A stretch of DNA of 28,821 nucleotides, taken from assembly GCA_009787745.1 (NCBI GenBank), contig WQST01000007.1:1-28821 (forward strand), written 5' to 3'. This document shows positions 13,462 to 21,314 of this stretch, piece by piece (position 1 is the stretch's first letter; each line of letters starts with the position of its first letter). The notes beneath the pieces are model-generated. The model saw only the letters and a program-made list of their open reading frames with translations. It was not told the DNA's origin and did not search any database. Origin of the DNA: Lachnospiraceae bacterium. GTDB taxonomy: Bacteria; Bacillota; Clostridia; Lachnospirales; Lachnospiraceae. The position numbers and the translations under genes are program-made.

Positions 13462-13629
13462 ATAGACAACAGAAATGTCTAAAGAATTATAATAAAGTAA
13501 ACCTTTTTTTAAAAAAATATGAACAAACAGTGAACGGTGTGAAGAGTTATTCTAAATCGTGTTAAGGACCACGATTAAGAATAACTAAAGCTTCACACCA
13601 AAAAAATGGCGCTATTGCGCCATTTTTTT
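13462..13629 (+). ncRNA. candidate orphan structured RNA, about 170 nt
   Basis: Between a consensus -10 and a perfect terminator lies a non-coding stretch with a small hairpin TAGACA/TGTCTA (13463-13479). It also has a long hairpin at 13536-13599: GGTGTGAAG/CTTCACACC, then a 17-bp arm with one mismatch (13545-13561 with 13570-13586), a 4-nt bulge and an 8-nt loop. The terminator follows directly. The pattern is that of a small RNA. A transcript family cannot be assigned. Confidence 0.5.
13600..13629. terminator. perfect bidirectional terminator between the orphan RNA and fba
   Basis: AAAAAAATGGCGC (13600-13612), loop TATT, GCGCCATTTTTTT (13617-13629): 13-bp perfect stem with A7/T7 flanks. 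It would stop transcription from both sides, including the long minus-strand operon ending with fba. Confidence 0.93.
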
Positions 13630-13655
13630 AAGCTTTAAGTAGCTTTACAGTACCC

Positions 13656-13682
13656 GCAAATTTGTGCGAAGCACAAATTTGC
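13656..13682. repeat. perfect 12-bp inverted repeat downstream of fba
   Basis: GCAAATTTGTGC, loop GAA, GCACAAATTTGC. There is no U-run. It is transcribed as part of the fba 3' region and could protect the mRNA end or assist termination at 13600-13629. Confidence 0.8.
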
Positions 13683-13717
13683 CGTATGACTATTCTTAAT
13701 CAAGAATAACTTTCATA

Positions 13718-14581
13718 CTAAGCCTTACCAATCGAACCGAAAATCTCCATCTTCTCTTTAACCGTGGCCTTAATCGCTTCCACCCCGGGGGCTAAGAGTT
13801 TGCGGGGGTCGAATCCTTTGCCTTCTAAATCTTTTCCTGCTTCTATATATTTACGTGTCGCGGCCGCAAAAGATAATTGGCATTCGGTATTAACATTGAT
13901 TTTGGCTACGCCCAAGGAAATTGCTTTCTGAATCATTTCCGTCGGAATGCCTGTCCCGCCATGTAAAACTAAGGGCATATCACCCGTTAATTTCTGAATT
14001 TCATCAAGGGTATCAAAAGATAATCCCGCCCAGTTCGCAGGATATTTTCCGTGAATGTTACCGATACCGGCGGCAAGGAAGTCAATGCCTAAATCGGCAA
14101 TCGCTTTACATTCAGCAGGATCCGCAACTTCACCTGTTCCGACGACACCATCTTCTTCACCGCCGATTGAACCGACCTCGGCTTCAATTGATACGCCCCT
14201 CGCACTAGCATCGGCGACCAATTGTTTGGTCTTTGCGACATTCTCTTCAATCGGATAATGAGAACCGTCGAACATAACCGATAAGAATCCTGCATCCATG
14301 CATTTGTAGCAGTGTTCAAAACTACCATGATCTAAATGCAAAGCTACGGGAACGGTAATATTCTGATCCTTTATTAAACCATTAACAATTCCGACGACGA
14401 CATTGTAGCCGCCCATGTACTTGCCTGCGCCTTCGGAAACCCCTAAGATAACAGGAGAGTTACACTCCTGGGCAGTCGCTAAGATCGCTTTCGTCCACTC
14501 CAGATTATTGATGTTGAACTGTCCGACTGCATAGTGACCTGCTTTAGCTTTGTCAAGCATTTCTTTTGCTGAAACTAACAT
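13718..14581 (-). CDS. fba: class II fructose-1,6-bisphosphate aldolase
   Basis: 287-residue zinc-dependent aldolase of the short class IIB type (B. subtilis FbaA-like): fructose-1,6-bisphosphate to DHAP and glyceraldehyde-3-phosphate. Conserved features: YAVGQFNINNLEWTKAIL, VILGVSEGAGKYMGG, the zinc/catalytic HLDHG at 82-86, EAEVGSIGGEEDGV, PLVLHGGTGIP with a zinc histidine, and AKINVNTECQ. I start at the ATG at 14581 because GGAGG lies 8 nt upstream; the ATG five codons earlier overlaps that site. It is the last gene of the minus-strand block and ends at a hairpin and a bidirectional terminator. A possible own promoter lies just upstream. Confidence 0.96.
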   Translation of the reverse strand: MLVSAKEMLDKAKAGHYAVGQFNINNLEWTKAILATAQECNSPVILGVSEGAGKYMGGYNVVVGIVNGLIKDQNITVPVALHLDHGSFEHCYKCMDAGFLSVMFDGSHYPIEENVAKTKQLVADASARGVSIEAEVGSIGGEEDGVVGTGEVADPAECKAIADLGIDFLAAGIGNIHGKYPANWAGLSFDTLDEIQKLTGDMPLVLHGGTGIPTEMIQKAISLGVAKINVNTECQLSFAAATRKYIEAGKDLEGKGFDPRKLLAPGVEAIKATVKEKMEIFGSIGKA

Positions 14582-14616
14582 ATTATTTTCCTCCATTTTG
14601 TTTCGTTTTCGTTTTA

Positions 14617-14622
14617 ATTATA
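14617..14622 (-). promoter_or_regulatory. possible -10 box of an internal fba promoter
   Basis: TATAAT on the minus strand, 36 nt before the fba ATG, in an AT-rich gap. A good -35 is not seen, so only the -10 supports it. Confidence 0.4.
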
Positions 14623-14663
14623 AACTATTAATGCCAAAAAAGATATATTTACAATAAAAATTA

Positions 14664-15545
14664 TTAACAGATAATATTAAGTGCCTTCTCCATATTCTTA
14701 ATCGTCACATCGATATGCAGTCCGCCGAACTCACCATCCAATGTCCAGGCGGTTTCTTCGGCGGCGGTAATTTTAAGATGCGATGTTTTAAACCAATACA
14801 TACAATCGGCACTAAAATTACGGGTTAAAAGAGCCGCGATAAGATTATTGAGTTCAATCGGGTTTTTGGGCTTTTTTACCAGGGTTACTTCAAATAAACC
14901 GTCGTCAAGTTTGATACGCTTACCTGTTATATGCTTAAACCCGCCGACCGAAACCGAATTGGTAATCATCCCAAACAAGAAATCATCTTCAATATCAATA
15001 CCTTCGGTCTCAACCCGCATCCGGCTGACTTTTATATCGGGCAGACGTCTCATTCCTTCCAATATATAAGCCATATTCCCAATCATATTTTTGATATCTT
15101 GTCTTGTTTCGTATGACACATCGGTAAAAAGGCCGAACGCCGCAATATAAACGAAATTAGCGTCATTAAAAACCCCGATATCGCAAGCAAAAAGATTTTT
15201 CTGACAAATTCGCTCCGCCGCTACCAGCATATTACTTGGAATCCGCAAATTCCTCGCGAAATCATTCATTGTGCCTGCGGGAATATAGCCGAGCGGAATC
15301 CTTAGCTTCTTAAGCATAATTCCGCTTACCACCTCATCCAACGTGCCGTCGCCGCCGCTGCACACGATCAGGTCATAAGCGTTTGCTTTCAAGCGGCTTA
15401 CCACATTTCTGGCATCTCCCGGTGCCTGCGTCGGGTGAGCGGTCACGATAAATCCTGCTTTCGTAAAGATATCAATAATATCCAAAAGATTATTACGAAT
15501 CTTCGCTTTTCCCGCCCGCGGGTTGTAGATAAAGAGTAACTTCAT
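14664..15545 (-). CDS. diacylglycerol kinase family lipid kinase
   Basis: 293-residue soluble DAGK-catalytic-domain protein (DgkB/YegS group) that phosphorylates diacylglycerol or a related lipid with ATP, recycling lipid from envelope polymer synthesis. Seen are NPRAGK (8-13), the nucleotide-binding CSGGDGTLDEVV (62-73), IPAGTMNDFARNL (88-100) and the C-terminal ITAAEETAWTLDGEFGG, where the conserved D-G-E motif lies. Length is typical. It begins 6 nt after the Crh-like gene stop, with AAGGGT inside that gene as ribosome-binding site. The true substrate cannot be read from sequence. The gene is in a block with murB, hprK and fba. Confidence 0.88.
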   Translation of the reverse strand: MKLLFIYNPRAGKAKIRNNLLDIIDIFTKAGFIVTAHPTQAPGDARNVVSRLKANAYDLIVCSGGDGTLDEVVSGIMLKKLRIPLGYIPAGTMNDFARNLRIPSNMLVAAERICQKNLFACDIGVFNDANFVYIAAFGLFTDVSYETRQDIKNMIGNMAYILEGMRRLPDIKVSRMRVETEGIDIEDDFLFGMITNSVSVGGFKHITGKRIKLDDGLFEVTLVKKPKNPIELNNLIAALLTRNFSADCMYWFKTSHLKITAAEETAWTLDGEFGGLHIDVTIKNMEKALNIIC

Positions 15546-15551
15546 AGCATA

Positions 15552-15803
15552 CTAACCCTTAAGGTAATTAATCATTTCATCCGCCGCTTCGTCTTCATCA
15601 GCCCCGTCGGTCATAACGGTAACACTTTCCCCGCTTTTCATACCCATTCCCATCATACCCATAATGCTCTTGGCGTTCACTTTCTTATTTCCCGAAAGTA
15701 AATAAACACTGCTCTCATACTTGCTTGCCATCTGCACCAAAACGGCAATCGGCCGTTCCTCCAAACCATTTGAAAGCCCAATCACTATCTGTTTCTCAAC
15801 CAT
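15552..15803 (-). CDS. Crh-like HPr paralogue lacking the active-site histidine
   Basis: 83-residue HPr fold. HPr has His15 in GLHARPA, the PTS phosphoryl acceptor; here the segment is NGLEERPIA with Glu at residue 15, so it cannot act as a normal PTS phosphocarrier. Ser46 and its surroundings, the HprK target and CcpA contact, are kept (KKVNAKSIMGMMGMGMKSG), which is the pattern of B. subtilis Crh (Gln15, Ser46). The gene order rapZ-whiA-crh matches B. subtilis yvcJ-yvcK-whiA-crh except for yvcK, and hprK lies upstream in the same block, supporting a carbon-status signalling role. AGGAGG precedes the ATG. Calling it Crh-like is an inference; Glu at this position is probably common in clostridial homologues. 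Confidence 0.82.
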   Translation of the reverse strand: MVEKQIVIGLSNGLEERPIAVLVQMASKYESSVYLLSGNKKVNAKSIMGMMGMGMKSGESVTVMTDGADEDEAADEMINYLKG

Positions 15804-15845
15804 TTCACTCCATCCTCCTGTAATAATTATTTATACTTTCTAAGT

Positions 15846-16727
15846 TCAATATCTAAAACCCTGCATCTTTCGGGATATCTCACCTAGCTTTCTTAAACGA
15901 TGATTCACTCCTGACTTACCAATCGGCGGATTAATCAACTCCCCTAACTCCTGTAAAGAAGCCTCCGGATATTCAAGCCTCAGTTCGGCTATTTGCCTTA
16001 AATTATCCGCCAATGCCGTAAACCCCATATTTTCCTTTATATAAACAATATCTTCAATTTGACGAGCCGCGGCGGTAACTGATTTACTGATATTCGCCGC
16101 TTCGAAATTAACCTTACGGTTAACAGTATTGCGTACTTCTTTTTCAACGCGCAAACTTTCTAGCTTGAGCAAAGCGTTATGGGCGCCCATAATATTAAGA
16201 AGCAAAACCAGCAAAGCGCCTTCTTTGATATATACAATAAATTTTTTGTTCCGTTTGATAATCTTTGCCTCAATAGAAAATCCGCTTAGTATATCTTGAA
16301 GCTTCACGGCATGTTGATAAAAATTCTGCACAAATTCAAGATGATAACCGCTAACGGGATTGCTCGTCGAGCCGTTGCAAATAAAAGATCCCCGTAAATA
16401 AGCGCGGCGGCAGCAAGTATTCTTGATTATAAGCGAACTGACTCCCTCACTTAAATCATAAGTCGGTTCATTGCCGCGATTAATCCTGAGAGCTTGCAAT
16501 ACTTTCTCAGTATCAGCCTCTATATTAAATGCTTTCTTTAATAAAGTAAAGTATTTTCTTTTTATTACTTCGTTATCGGTGGTAATAATAATTTCCGGTT
16601 TCCCATTTTGATGGGAAATTACTGCGCCTGACGAATACAAAATAGCTGCCATCTCCGCCAAGCGGCAATGGCGTCCCGTGGGAATCAAATTGCTCAGTTC
16701 GCTTTTTATTTCCGCGGAAAATGACAT
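15846..16727 (-). CDS. whiA: WhiA, DNA-binding regulator
   Basis: About 293-residue WhiA, a homing-endonuclease-like protein with a C-terminal helix-turn-helix, needed for sporulation in Streptomyces and for normal division and chromosome segregation in B. subtilis. It has the N-terminal MSFSAEIKSELSNLI, the LAGLIDADG-related CCRRAYLRGSFICNGSTSNP and YHLEFV, NRKVNFEAANISKSVTAA, and the terminal LRLEYPEASLQELGELINPP with SGVNHRLRKLGEI. Starting at 16727 fits the family N-terminus, with AAAGG about 13 nt upstream. An in-frame GTG at 16748, directly touching the rapZ stop, is the alternative but has no SD. It lies between rapZ and the crh-like gene. Confidence 0.93.
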   Translation of the reverse strand: MSFSAEIKSELSNLIPTGRHCRLAEMAAILYSSGAVISHQNGKPEIIITTDNEVIKRKYFTLLKKAFNIEADTEKVLQALRINRGNEPTYDLSEGVSSLIIKNTCCRRAYLRGSFICNGSTSNPVSGYHLEFVQNFYQHAVKLQDILSGFSIEAKIIKRNKKFIVYIKEGALLVLLLNIMGAHNALLKLESLRVEKEVRNTVNRKVNFEAANISKSVTAAARQIEDIVYIKENMGFTALADNLRQIAELRLEYPEASLQELGELINPPIGKSGVNHRLRKLGEISRKMQGFRY

Positions 16728-16748
16728 AAACGGATATATACCTTTCAC

Positions 16749-17603
16749 TTATTTAAGGATATCGCGGTGAGAAACCTTTATCAGGTATTTTTTATTATCT
16801 TTTAAGTGGTCATAAAGACCATTGGCAAGCGTCACACTACGATGCTTACCGCCCGTACAGCCAATTCCGATAATAAGCTGATATTTTCCTTCGCTGATAA
16901 ATGCGGGAATCAAGAAATTGACCATATCAGTCAATTTTGTCAGGAACTCATCTGCTCCTTTTTGCGCCATGACAAAATCACGGACTTCCTGATCATTTCC
17001 TGTTTTAAATTTAAGTTCATCGATATAGTAGGGATTCGGCAAAAATCTGACGTCAAAAATCAAATCACCGTCAATCAGAATCCCATTTTTAAAACCGAAT
17101 GAAACAATATTCACAATCAAGCTTCTTGATTCTTCATTATGAACGAAGATTCGATCAATCTCTGTTTTTAAATCACGCACCAACAAGTTACTGGAATCAA
17201 TAATGCAACTGGATATCCGCTTCATTTCACCCAGTATTTCTCTTTCTAAACGAATACCGTCTTCAATCCGGCCTTCGGGCGCAAGCGGATGGATACGGCG
17301 GGATTCTTTGTAGCGGTTTAACAGCATATTTTCTGAGGCATCCATAAATAGAATGTCAAAAACATAACCATTATTCCGCAAGTGTTCAAGCTGTTTGGGG
17401 ACATCGCCGAAGGGATGCCCCGCTCTGACATCTACACCAATCGCGACTTTTTTTACCTCATGGTTTTCGATGCAAAGTTCAATAAATTTTTCGATTAAGG
17501 GGGTCGGCAGGTTGTCAACACAGTAATACCCACTGTCCTCCAACATTCTGATTGCGGTACTTTTCCCACCGCCACTCATTCCTGTGACGATTACTATTCT
17601 CAT
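16749..17603 (-). CDS. rapZ: RapZ/YvcJ nucleotide-binding protein
   Basis: 284-residue P-loop protein of the RapZ family. In E. coli RapZ guides RNase E to the GlmZ/GlmY small RNAs that set glucosamine-6-phosphate synthase levels. The Firmicute homologue YvcJ binds and hydrolyses nucleotides and affects competence. Walker A GMSGGGKS (8-15) is followed by GYYCVDNLPTPLI, RRIHPLAPEGRIEDGI, VSFGFKNGI and the C-terminal IGIGCTGGKHRSVTLAN, all family signatures. It starts 3 nt after murB and ends exactly before the whiA frame. yvcK, often between rapZ and whiA, is missing here. Its place among murB and hprK fits a link between envelope precursor supply and carbon signals. Confidence 0.95.
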   Translation of the reverse strand: MRIVIVTGMSGGGKSTAIRMLEDSGYYCVDNLPTPLIEKFIELCIENHEVKKVAIGVDVRAGHPFGDVPKQLEHLRNNGYVFDILFMDASENMLLNRYKESRRIHPLAPEGRIEDGIRLEREILGEMKRISSCIIDSSNLLVRDLKTEIDRIFVHNEESRSLIVNIVSFGFKNGILIDGDLIFDVRFLPNPYYIDELKFKTGNDQEVRDFVMAQKGADEFLTKLTDMVNFLIPAFISEGKYQLIIGIGCTGGKHRSVTLANGLYDHLKDNKKYLIKVSHRDILK

Positions 17604-17606
17604 CTG

Positions 17607-18521
17607 TTAAAAATCTCCTAAAAGAATTATTTCCTGCTCCAAATTAATCTCAAAACGGTCATAAACCCGCTCTTTAACTTCTTTAATGACTTCAAGGATA
17701 TCCGCCGCGGTCGCGTTACCGCGATTGACGATAAACCCGCAATGCTTTTCGGAAACTCCCGCACCGCCGATTGAAAATCCGCGCAGTCCGGCATCCATAA
17801 TGAGTTTTCCCGCAAAATTTCCCGGCGGGCGTTTAAAAGTGCTTCCTGCACTGGCATAATTAATCGGTTGCTTTTCCTTACGCTTTTCCATTAAGGCTGA
17901 TATTTTCGCCTGAATTTCGTCTTTATTGCCCGGCGACAACCTGAAATTTACTGACAAAACCGTATAGGGACGGTTTTTGATTGCGCTTTTCCGATAGCCG
18001 AACTCCATCGCGTCACGGCTTATCTCCATCAATTCACCTGTCTCATTCATGACCGAAACCGATTCGGTTACGTCAGCCATTTCGCCGCCATATGCTCCGG
18101 CATTCATCATGATACCGCCGCCGACTGTGCCCGGTATTCCGCAGGCAAACTCCATTCCCGAAAGGCCGTTAACAGAAGAAAATTTACACACATTGGCAAG
18201 TAAAGCCCCCGCTTCGGCAGTAACCAAGTTACCGTCAATGGCGATATTGCTCATTCCTGTACCGATATTCAGAATCACCCCCCGATAACCTCTGTCGCCG
18301 GCAAGAACATTACTGCCGTTACCAAGAATGAAAAAATCAATCTCTAATCTGCGCAAGAAAGGAATCAGCTTGATTAATTGTTCTTTATTAGTAATGCGGA
18401 TAAAAAGATCCGCTTCGCCGCCAACCTTAAACGTGGTGTGAGACGCTAATTTTTCGTTTGATAATAAATCTTCGGATGGGATAATTTGATTTATATAGTC
18501 GTAAATAGATTTAGTTATCAT
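17607..18521 (-). CDS. murB: UDP-N-acetylenolpyruvoylglucosamine reductase
   Basis: 304-residue FAD enzyme that reduces UDP-GlcNAc-enolpyruvate to UDP-MurNAc with NADPH, the second committed step of peptidoglycan synthesis. FAD-binding motifs HTTFKVGGEADL (28-39), ILGNGSNVLAGDRGY and CGIPGTVGGGIMMNAGAYGGEM (given here in part) are clear. The catalytic serine is in YASAGSTFKRP and the C-terminal glutamate region is EINLEQEIILLG. No long insertion is present, as in type II MurB. I chose the ATG at 18521 because AGGAG lies close upstream and the N-terminus then has normal length; the frame could extend to 18590, overlapping hprK. Downstream rapZ starts 3 nt after the stop. Confidence 0.95.
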   Translation of the reverse strand: MITKSIYDYINQIIPSEDLLSNEKLASHTTFKVGGEADLFIRITNKEQLIKLIPFLRRLEIDFFILGNGSNVLAGDRGYRGVILNIGTGMSNIAIDGNLVTAEAGALLANVCKFSSVNGLSGMEFACGIPGTVGGGIMMNAGAYGGEMADVTESVSVMNETGELMEISRDAMEFGYRKSAIKNRPYTVLSVNFRLSPGNKDEIQAKISALMEKRKEKQPINYASAGSTFKRPPGNFAGKLIMDAGLRGFSIGGAGVSEKHCGFIVNRGNATAADILEVIKEVKERVYDRFEINLEQEIILLGDF

Positions 18522-18579
18522 ATCTCTCCTGAATTGGTTTATTAGTAAATAGTATGTTTCGCCGTCACAATTAATCCTA

Positions 18580-19518
18580 TTATTCTTCACTTTCCTCGTT
18601 GCGTTTCATTGATTCCTGGAAACGCCTGTAAAGCTCTTGTGTCGCGTTGTAGCCCATTTTTTTCTGACGGTGGTTGACTGCTGCCGATTCACAAATTAAC
18701 GCCACATTTCGTCCCGGCCTAACGGGAATACTGTGGCAAACGATTTTGTTGCCGAGATATTCCGTATATTCTTCCTCGAGGCCGAGGCGGTCATACTGTT
18801 TTTCTTTATTCCAGTCTTCCAAATGAATTACCAAATCAATCGACTGAATATCTTTAACACTTGATACCCCGAACAAAGTCTTGATATCAATAATACCGAT
18901 CCCGCGCAGTTCAATGAAATGTTTCGTCACATCAGGAGCGGAACCGATTAAGGTATCGTCACTGACTTTGCGAATCTCGACCGCGTCGTCGGTAACAAGC
19001 CTATGTCCGCGTTTAATAAGTTCCAAAGCCGCTTCGGATTTTCCGATTCCGCTTTCACCGATAATCAAAACACCTTCGCCGAAGACATCGACTAAGACGC
19101 CGTGAATACGAATACAGGGCGCTAATTTTACATTCAGCCAGCGGATAATTTCCGCCATAAATGATGATGTCGCTTTCCTAGACATCATCAGCGGGATTTG
19201 CCTTTCAAGTGCGATTTGCAAAAAAAGTTCATCCGGTTCAAGTTCACGGCAGAAAACGACCACGGGAATATCGTTGGAAAGAAGCCGGTTATAGATTTCC
19301 TCCTTACGTTCCGCCGAAAAAGACTGCATGTAGGTATATTCGACAAAGCCAATGATTTGCATCCGCTGTGCTTCATAATGTTCGAAATATCCCGCTAATT
19401 GAAGCGCAGGGCGATTAATATCAGGAACGGTTATTTTAATTTTCGAGATATCAATCTCAGGTGTCAAACTAGTAAGTTTCATTTTTTCAACTATGCGGTT
19501 CAGGCTTACACTTGGCAT
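18580..19518 (-). CDS. hprK: HPr kinase/phosphorylase
   Basis: 312-residue bifunctional HprK/P: phosphorylates Ser46 of HPr and Crh with ATP or PPi and reverses it with phosphate, the sensor step of catabolite control in Firmicutes. The C-terminal catalytic domain shows IHGVLVDVFG with the catalytic His, Walker A GESGIGKS (154-161), LVTDDAVEI and the family signature LRGIGIIDIKTLFG. The N-terminal domain is the usual DRTGG-like fold (SVSLNRIVEKMKL). AAAGGAGT precedes the ATG at 19518. Its likely substrate, the Crh-like protein, is encoded about 3 kb downstream in the same direction. Confidence 0.96.
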   Translation of the reverse strand: MPSVSLNRIVEKMKLTSLTPEIDISKIKITVPDINRPALQLAGYFEHYEAQRMQIIGFVEYTYMQSFSAERKEEIYNRLLSNDIPVVVFCRELEPDELFLQIALERQIPLMMSRKATSSFMAEIIRWLNVKLAPCIRIHGVLVDVFGEGVLIIGESGIGKSEAALELIKRGHRLVTDDAVEIRKVSDDTLIGSAPDVTKHFIELRGIGIIDIKTLFGVSSVKDIQSIDLVIHLEDWNKEKQYDRLGLEEEYTEYLGNKIVCHSIPVRPGRNVALICESAAVNHRQKKMGYNATQELYRRFQESMKRNEESEE

Positions 19519-19554
19519 TTTATTTACTCCTTTACTTCTTAGACAGGGAACACA

Positions 19555-21144
19555 CTAATCAATCTCATTTTCCTTCGTTTCTTCGTGATAATCTTGTTCT
19601 GTATTGACACTCCATATATTCCTCTTATCAATGCTCCCTGACAAAATATTCTTAACCGCTTCAAATGAAGTACACATGGAATGGTCGATATTATTATAGC
19701 GGTGCTGACCGTTACGCCCGACACAATATAAGTTCGGTATCTCACTCAGATATGCAACCAATTTCCCCATTTCATTATAAGTATCAAAGTATGCGGGATA
19801 TGCCTTTTTAACCCTGCATACATGACTGTCTATTACCATCTCGGCATCGTCGATTAATCCTAATGTTACCATCTCTTTTATGGCAAAACGGCTGAAATCA
19901 TCATCCGTCATTGTCCAATATTCATCGCCTTCGTTACAGAAATATTCAAGTCCCAGCCAAACGGTATTTTGCAAATCCTTAATCATATATGGCGACCAGT
20001 TATTATATATCTGGAAACGTCCCATTTTTACCGCTTTTTCGTGGACATAAATCCAACAGTCGGGAACAATATCGCCGATTGTCGAATACTTTGTTTTGTT
20101 AATCAGATTAAGCTTAGGGACTAAAACCCCCAATGTCATGTAATCGCGGTAAGGAAGTCCCTTGGCGATTTCGGCGATTTCTTTCGGGATATCATTCATT
20201 CCTGCGACCAAGTCTTTGACAGGCATCGAAGAAATGATATAGTCTCCGTCTATCGCCTTGCTGATACCGTTATGCTCGTATGTTAACCCTGTCAGCCGAT
20301 TGTCCGCGCTTTTAATAACGCCTGTTACTTTATGGTTTCTGAGGATTTTTCCGCCCATTCCCATTATTTTGTCCGCAGTTACATCCCATAGTTGACCGGG
20401 GCCCAGTTTCGGATAGGTAAATTCCTCAATCAATGAAGTTTCCACCTTACGCTTCTTACTGCCCGGCATCAACTTGCTGAAAATATCTTTGATAATAGCG
20501 GTAATCGATAAACCTTTAGTGCGTTGAGCGCCCCAACTGGGGTCGATTTCGCGGGGATGGCGCCCCCAAAGGTTCTCGGTATAGTTTTCGAAAAACATTG
20601 AATAAAGCTTCTTGCCAAAGCGATTAATATAAAAGTCTTCCAGCGATTTTTCAGGCCGTTTGCGGAAGAGAATTTTTAAATAGCTGAAACCGACCAATAT
20701 CGTCGTTCCCAAACCCATATTGGCTAATGTCGCGAAACTCAAAGAAATCGGATAGTCAAAAAAATGCCCGTCGAACATAATTCGGGATATCCTGCGTCTG
20801 GTAAGCATAACAACATCTTCTTTTTCAGGATCGGGGCCTCCTTTGGTCAGCGGAACTTGCCGGTTAAGAAGGATATCGTCATAAGCGGGGGCGCCTTGCA
20901 TCGGAATTATGCTATTCCACCATTCATTAACTTCAGGCATCTTCGAAAAGAAGCGATGCCCGCCCATATCCATCCGATTACCATGATGATTGACGGTTTT
21001 GGAGATACCGCCCATATCTTCGCTTTCCTCAAAAACGATTACTTCAATATCAGCTTTTACGGATTCATCACAGGAATTTTTTAGCAATTCATATGCGGCG
21101 GTTAATCCTGCGGGGCCTGCACCGATTATTAAAGCTCTTTTCAT
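19555..21144 (-). CDS. FAD-dependent amine-oxidase/UDP-galactopyranose-mutase-like oxidoreductase
   Basis: 529-residue flavoprotein. The N-terminal Rossmann motif IIGAGPAGLTAAYEL (residues about 6-20) and the acidic end VIVFEESEDMGGIS bind FAD. GNRMDMGGHRFFSKMPEV follows, then ENYTENLWGRHPREIDPSW, SSMPVKDLVAGM, and a C-terminal FAD segment ending PNLYCVGRNGQHRYNNIDHS. This pattern belongs to the protoporphyrinogen-oxidase/UGM-like group often found beside glycosyltransferases. Its substrate is probably a nucleotide sugar or lipid-linked sugar, but this is inference. ATG at 21144 has AGGAGAC upstream; an earlier in-frame ATG (21171) has none. It lies between two membrane envelope proteins and hprK. 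Confidence 0.78.
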   Translation of the reverse strand: MKRALIIGAGPAGLTAAYELLKNSCDESVKADIEVIVFEESEDMGGISKTVNHHGNRMDMGGHRFFSKMPEVNEWWNSIIPMQGAPAYDDILLNRQVPLTKGGPDPEKEDVVMLTRRRISRIMFDGHFFDYPISLSFATLANMGLGTTILVGFSYLKILFRKRPEKSLEDFYINRFGKKLYSMFFENYTENLWGRHPREIDPSWGAQRTKGLSITAIIKDIFSKLMPGSKKRKVETSLIEEFTYPKLGPGQLWDVTADKIMGMGGKILRNHKVTGVIKSADNRLTGLTYEHNGISKAIDGDYIISSMPVKDLVAGMNDIPKEIAEIAKGLPYRDYMTLGVLVPKLNLINKTKYSTIGDIVPDCWIYVHEKAVKMGRFQIYNNWSPYMIKDLQNTVWLGLEYFCNEGDEYWTMTDDDFSRFAIKEMVTLGLIDDAEMVIDSHVCRVKKAYPAYFDTYNEMGKLVAYLSEIPNLYCVGRNGQHRYNNIDHSMCTSFEAVKNILSGSIDKRNIWSVNTEQDYHEETKENEID

Positions 21145-21270
21145 AAGTCTCCTGCTAAAACCTTTCATCACCGTTGACGATATTCGAAAGGGATATCACC
21201 CCCTAAAATAATCGTCATTGTATTTCAAACACTATCTTATCATATTATCGCAATTGTTCCTAGTCTTAAA

Positions 21271-21297
21271 TGTCATCCTGAGCGTATCAGAGGATCT
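21271..21297 (+). repeat. degenerate TGTCATCCTGAGC-type intergenic repeat
   Basis: TGTCATCCTGAGCG, then TATCAG, then AGGATCT: an imperfect palindrome of the TGTCAT(T/C)CTGAGC...GA(A/G)GATCT kind scattered in many bacterial genomes. A second related copy, with an inverted partner, is at 27485-27559. Confidence 0.6.
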
Positions 21298-21314
21298 AAC
21301 CGCCGCTATTATTA

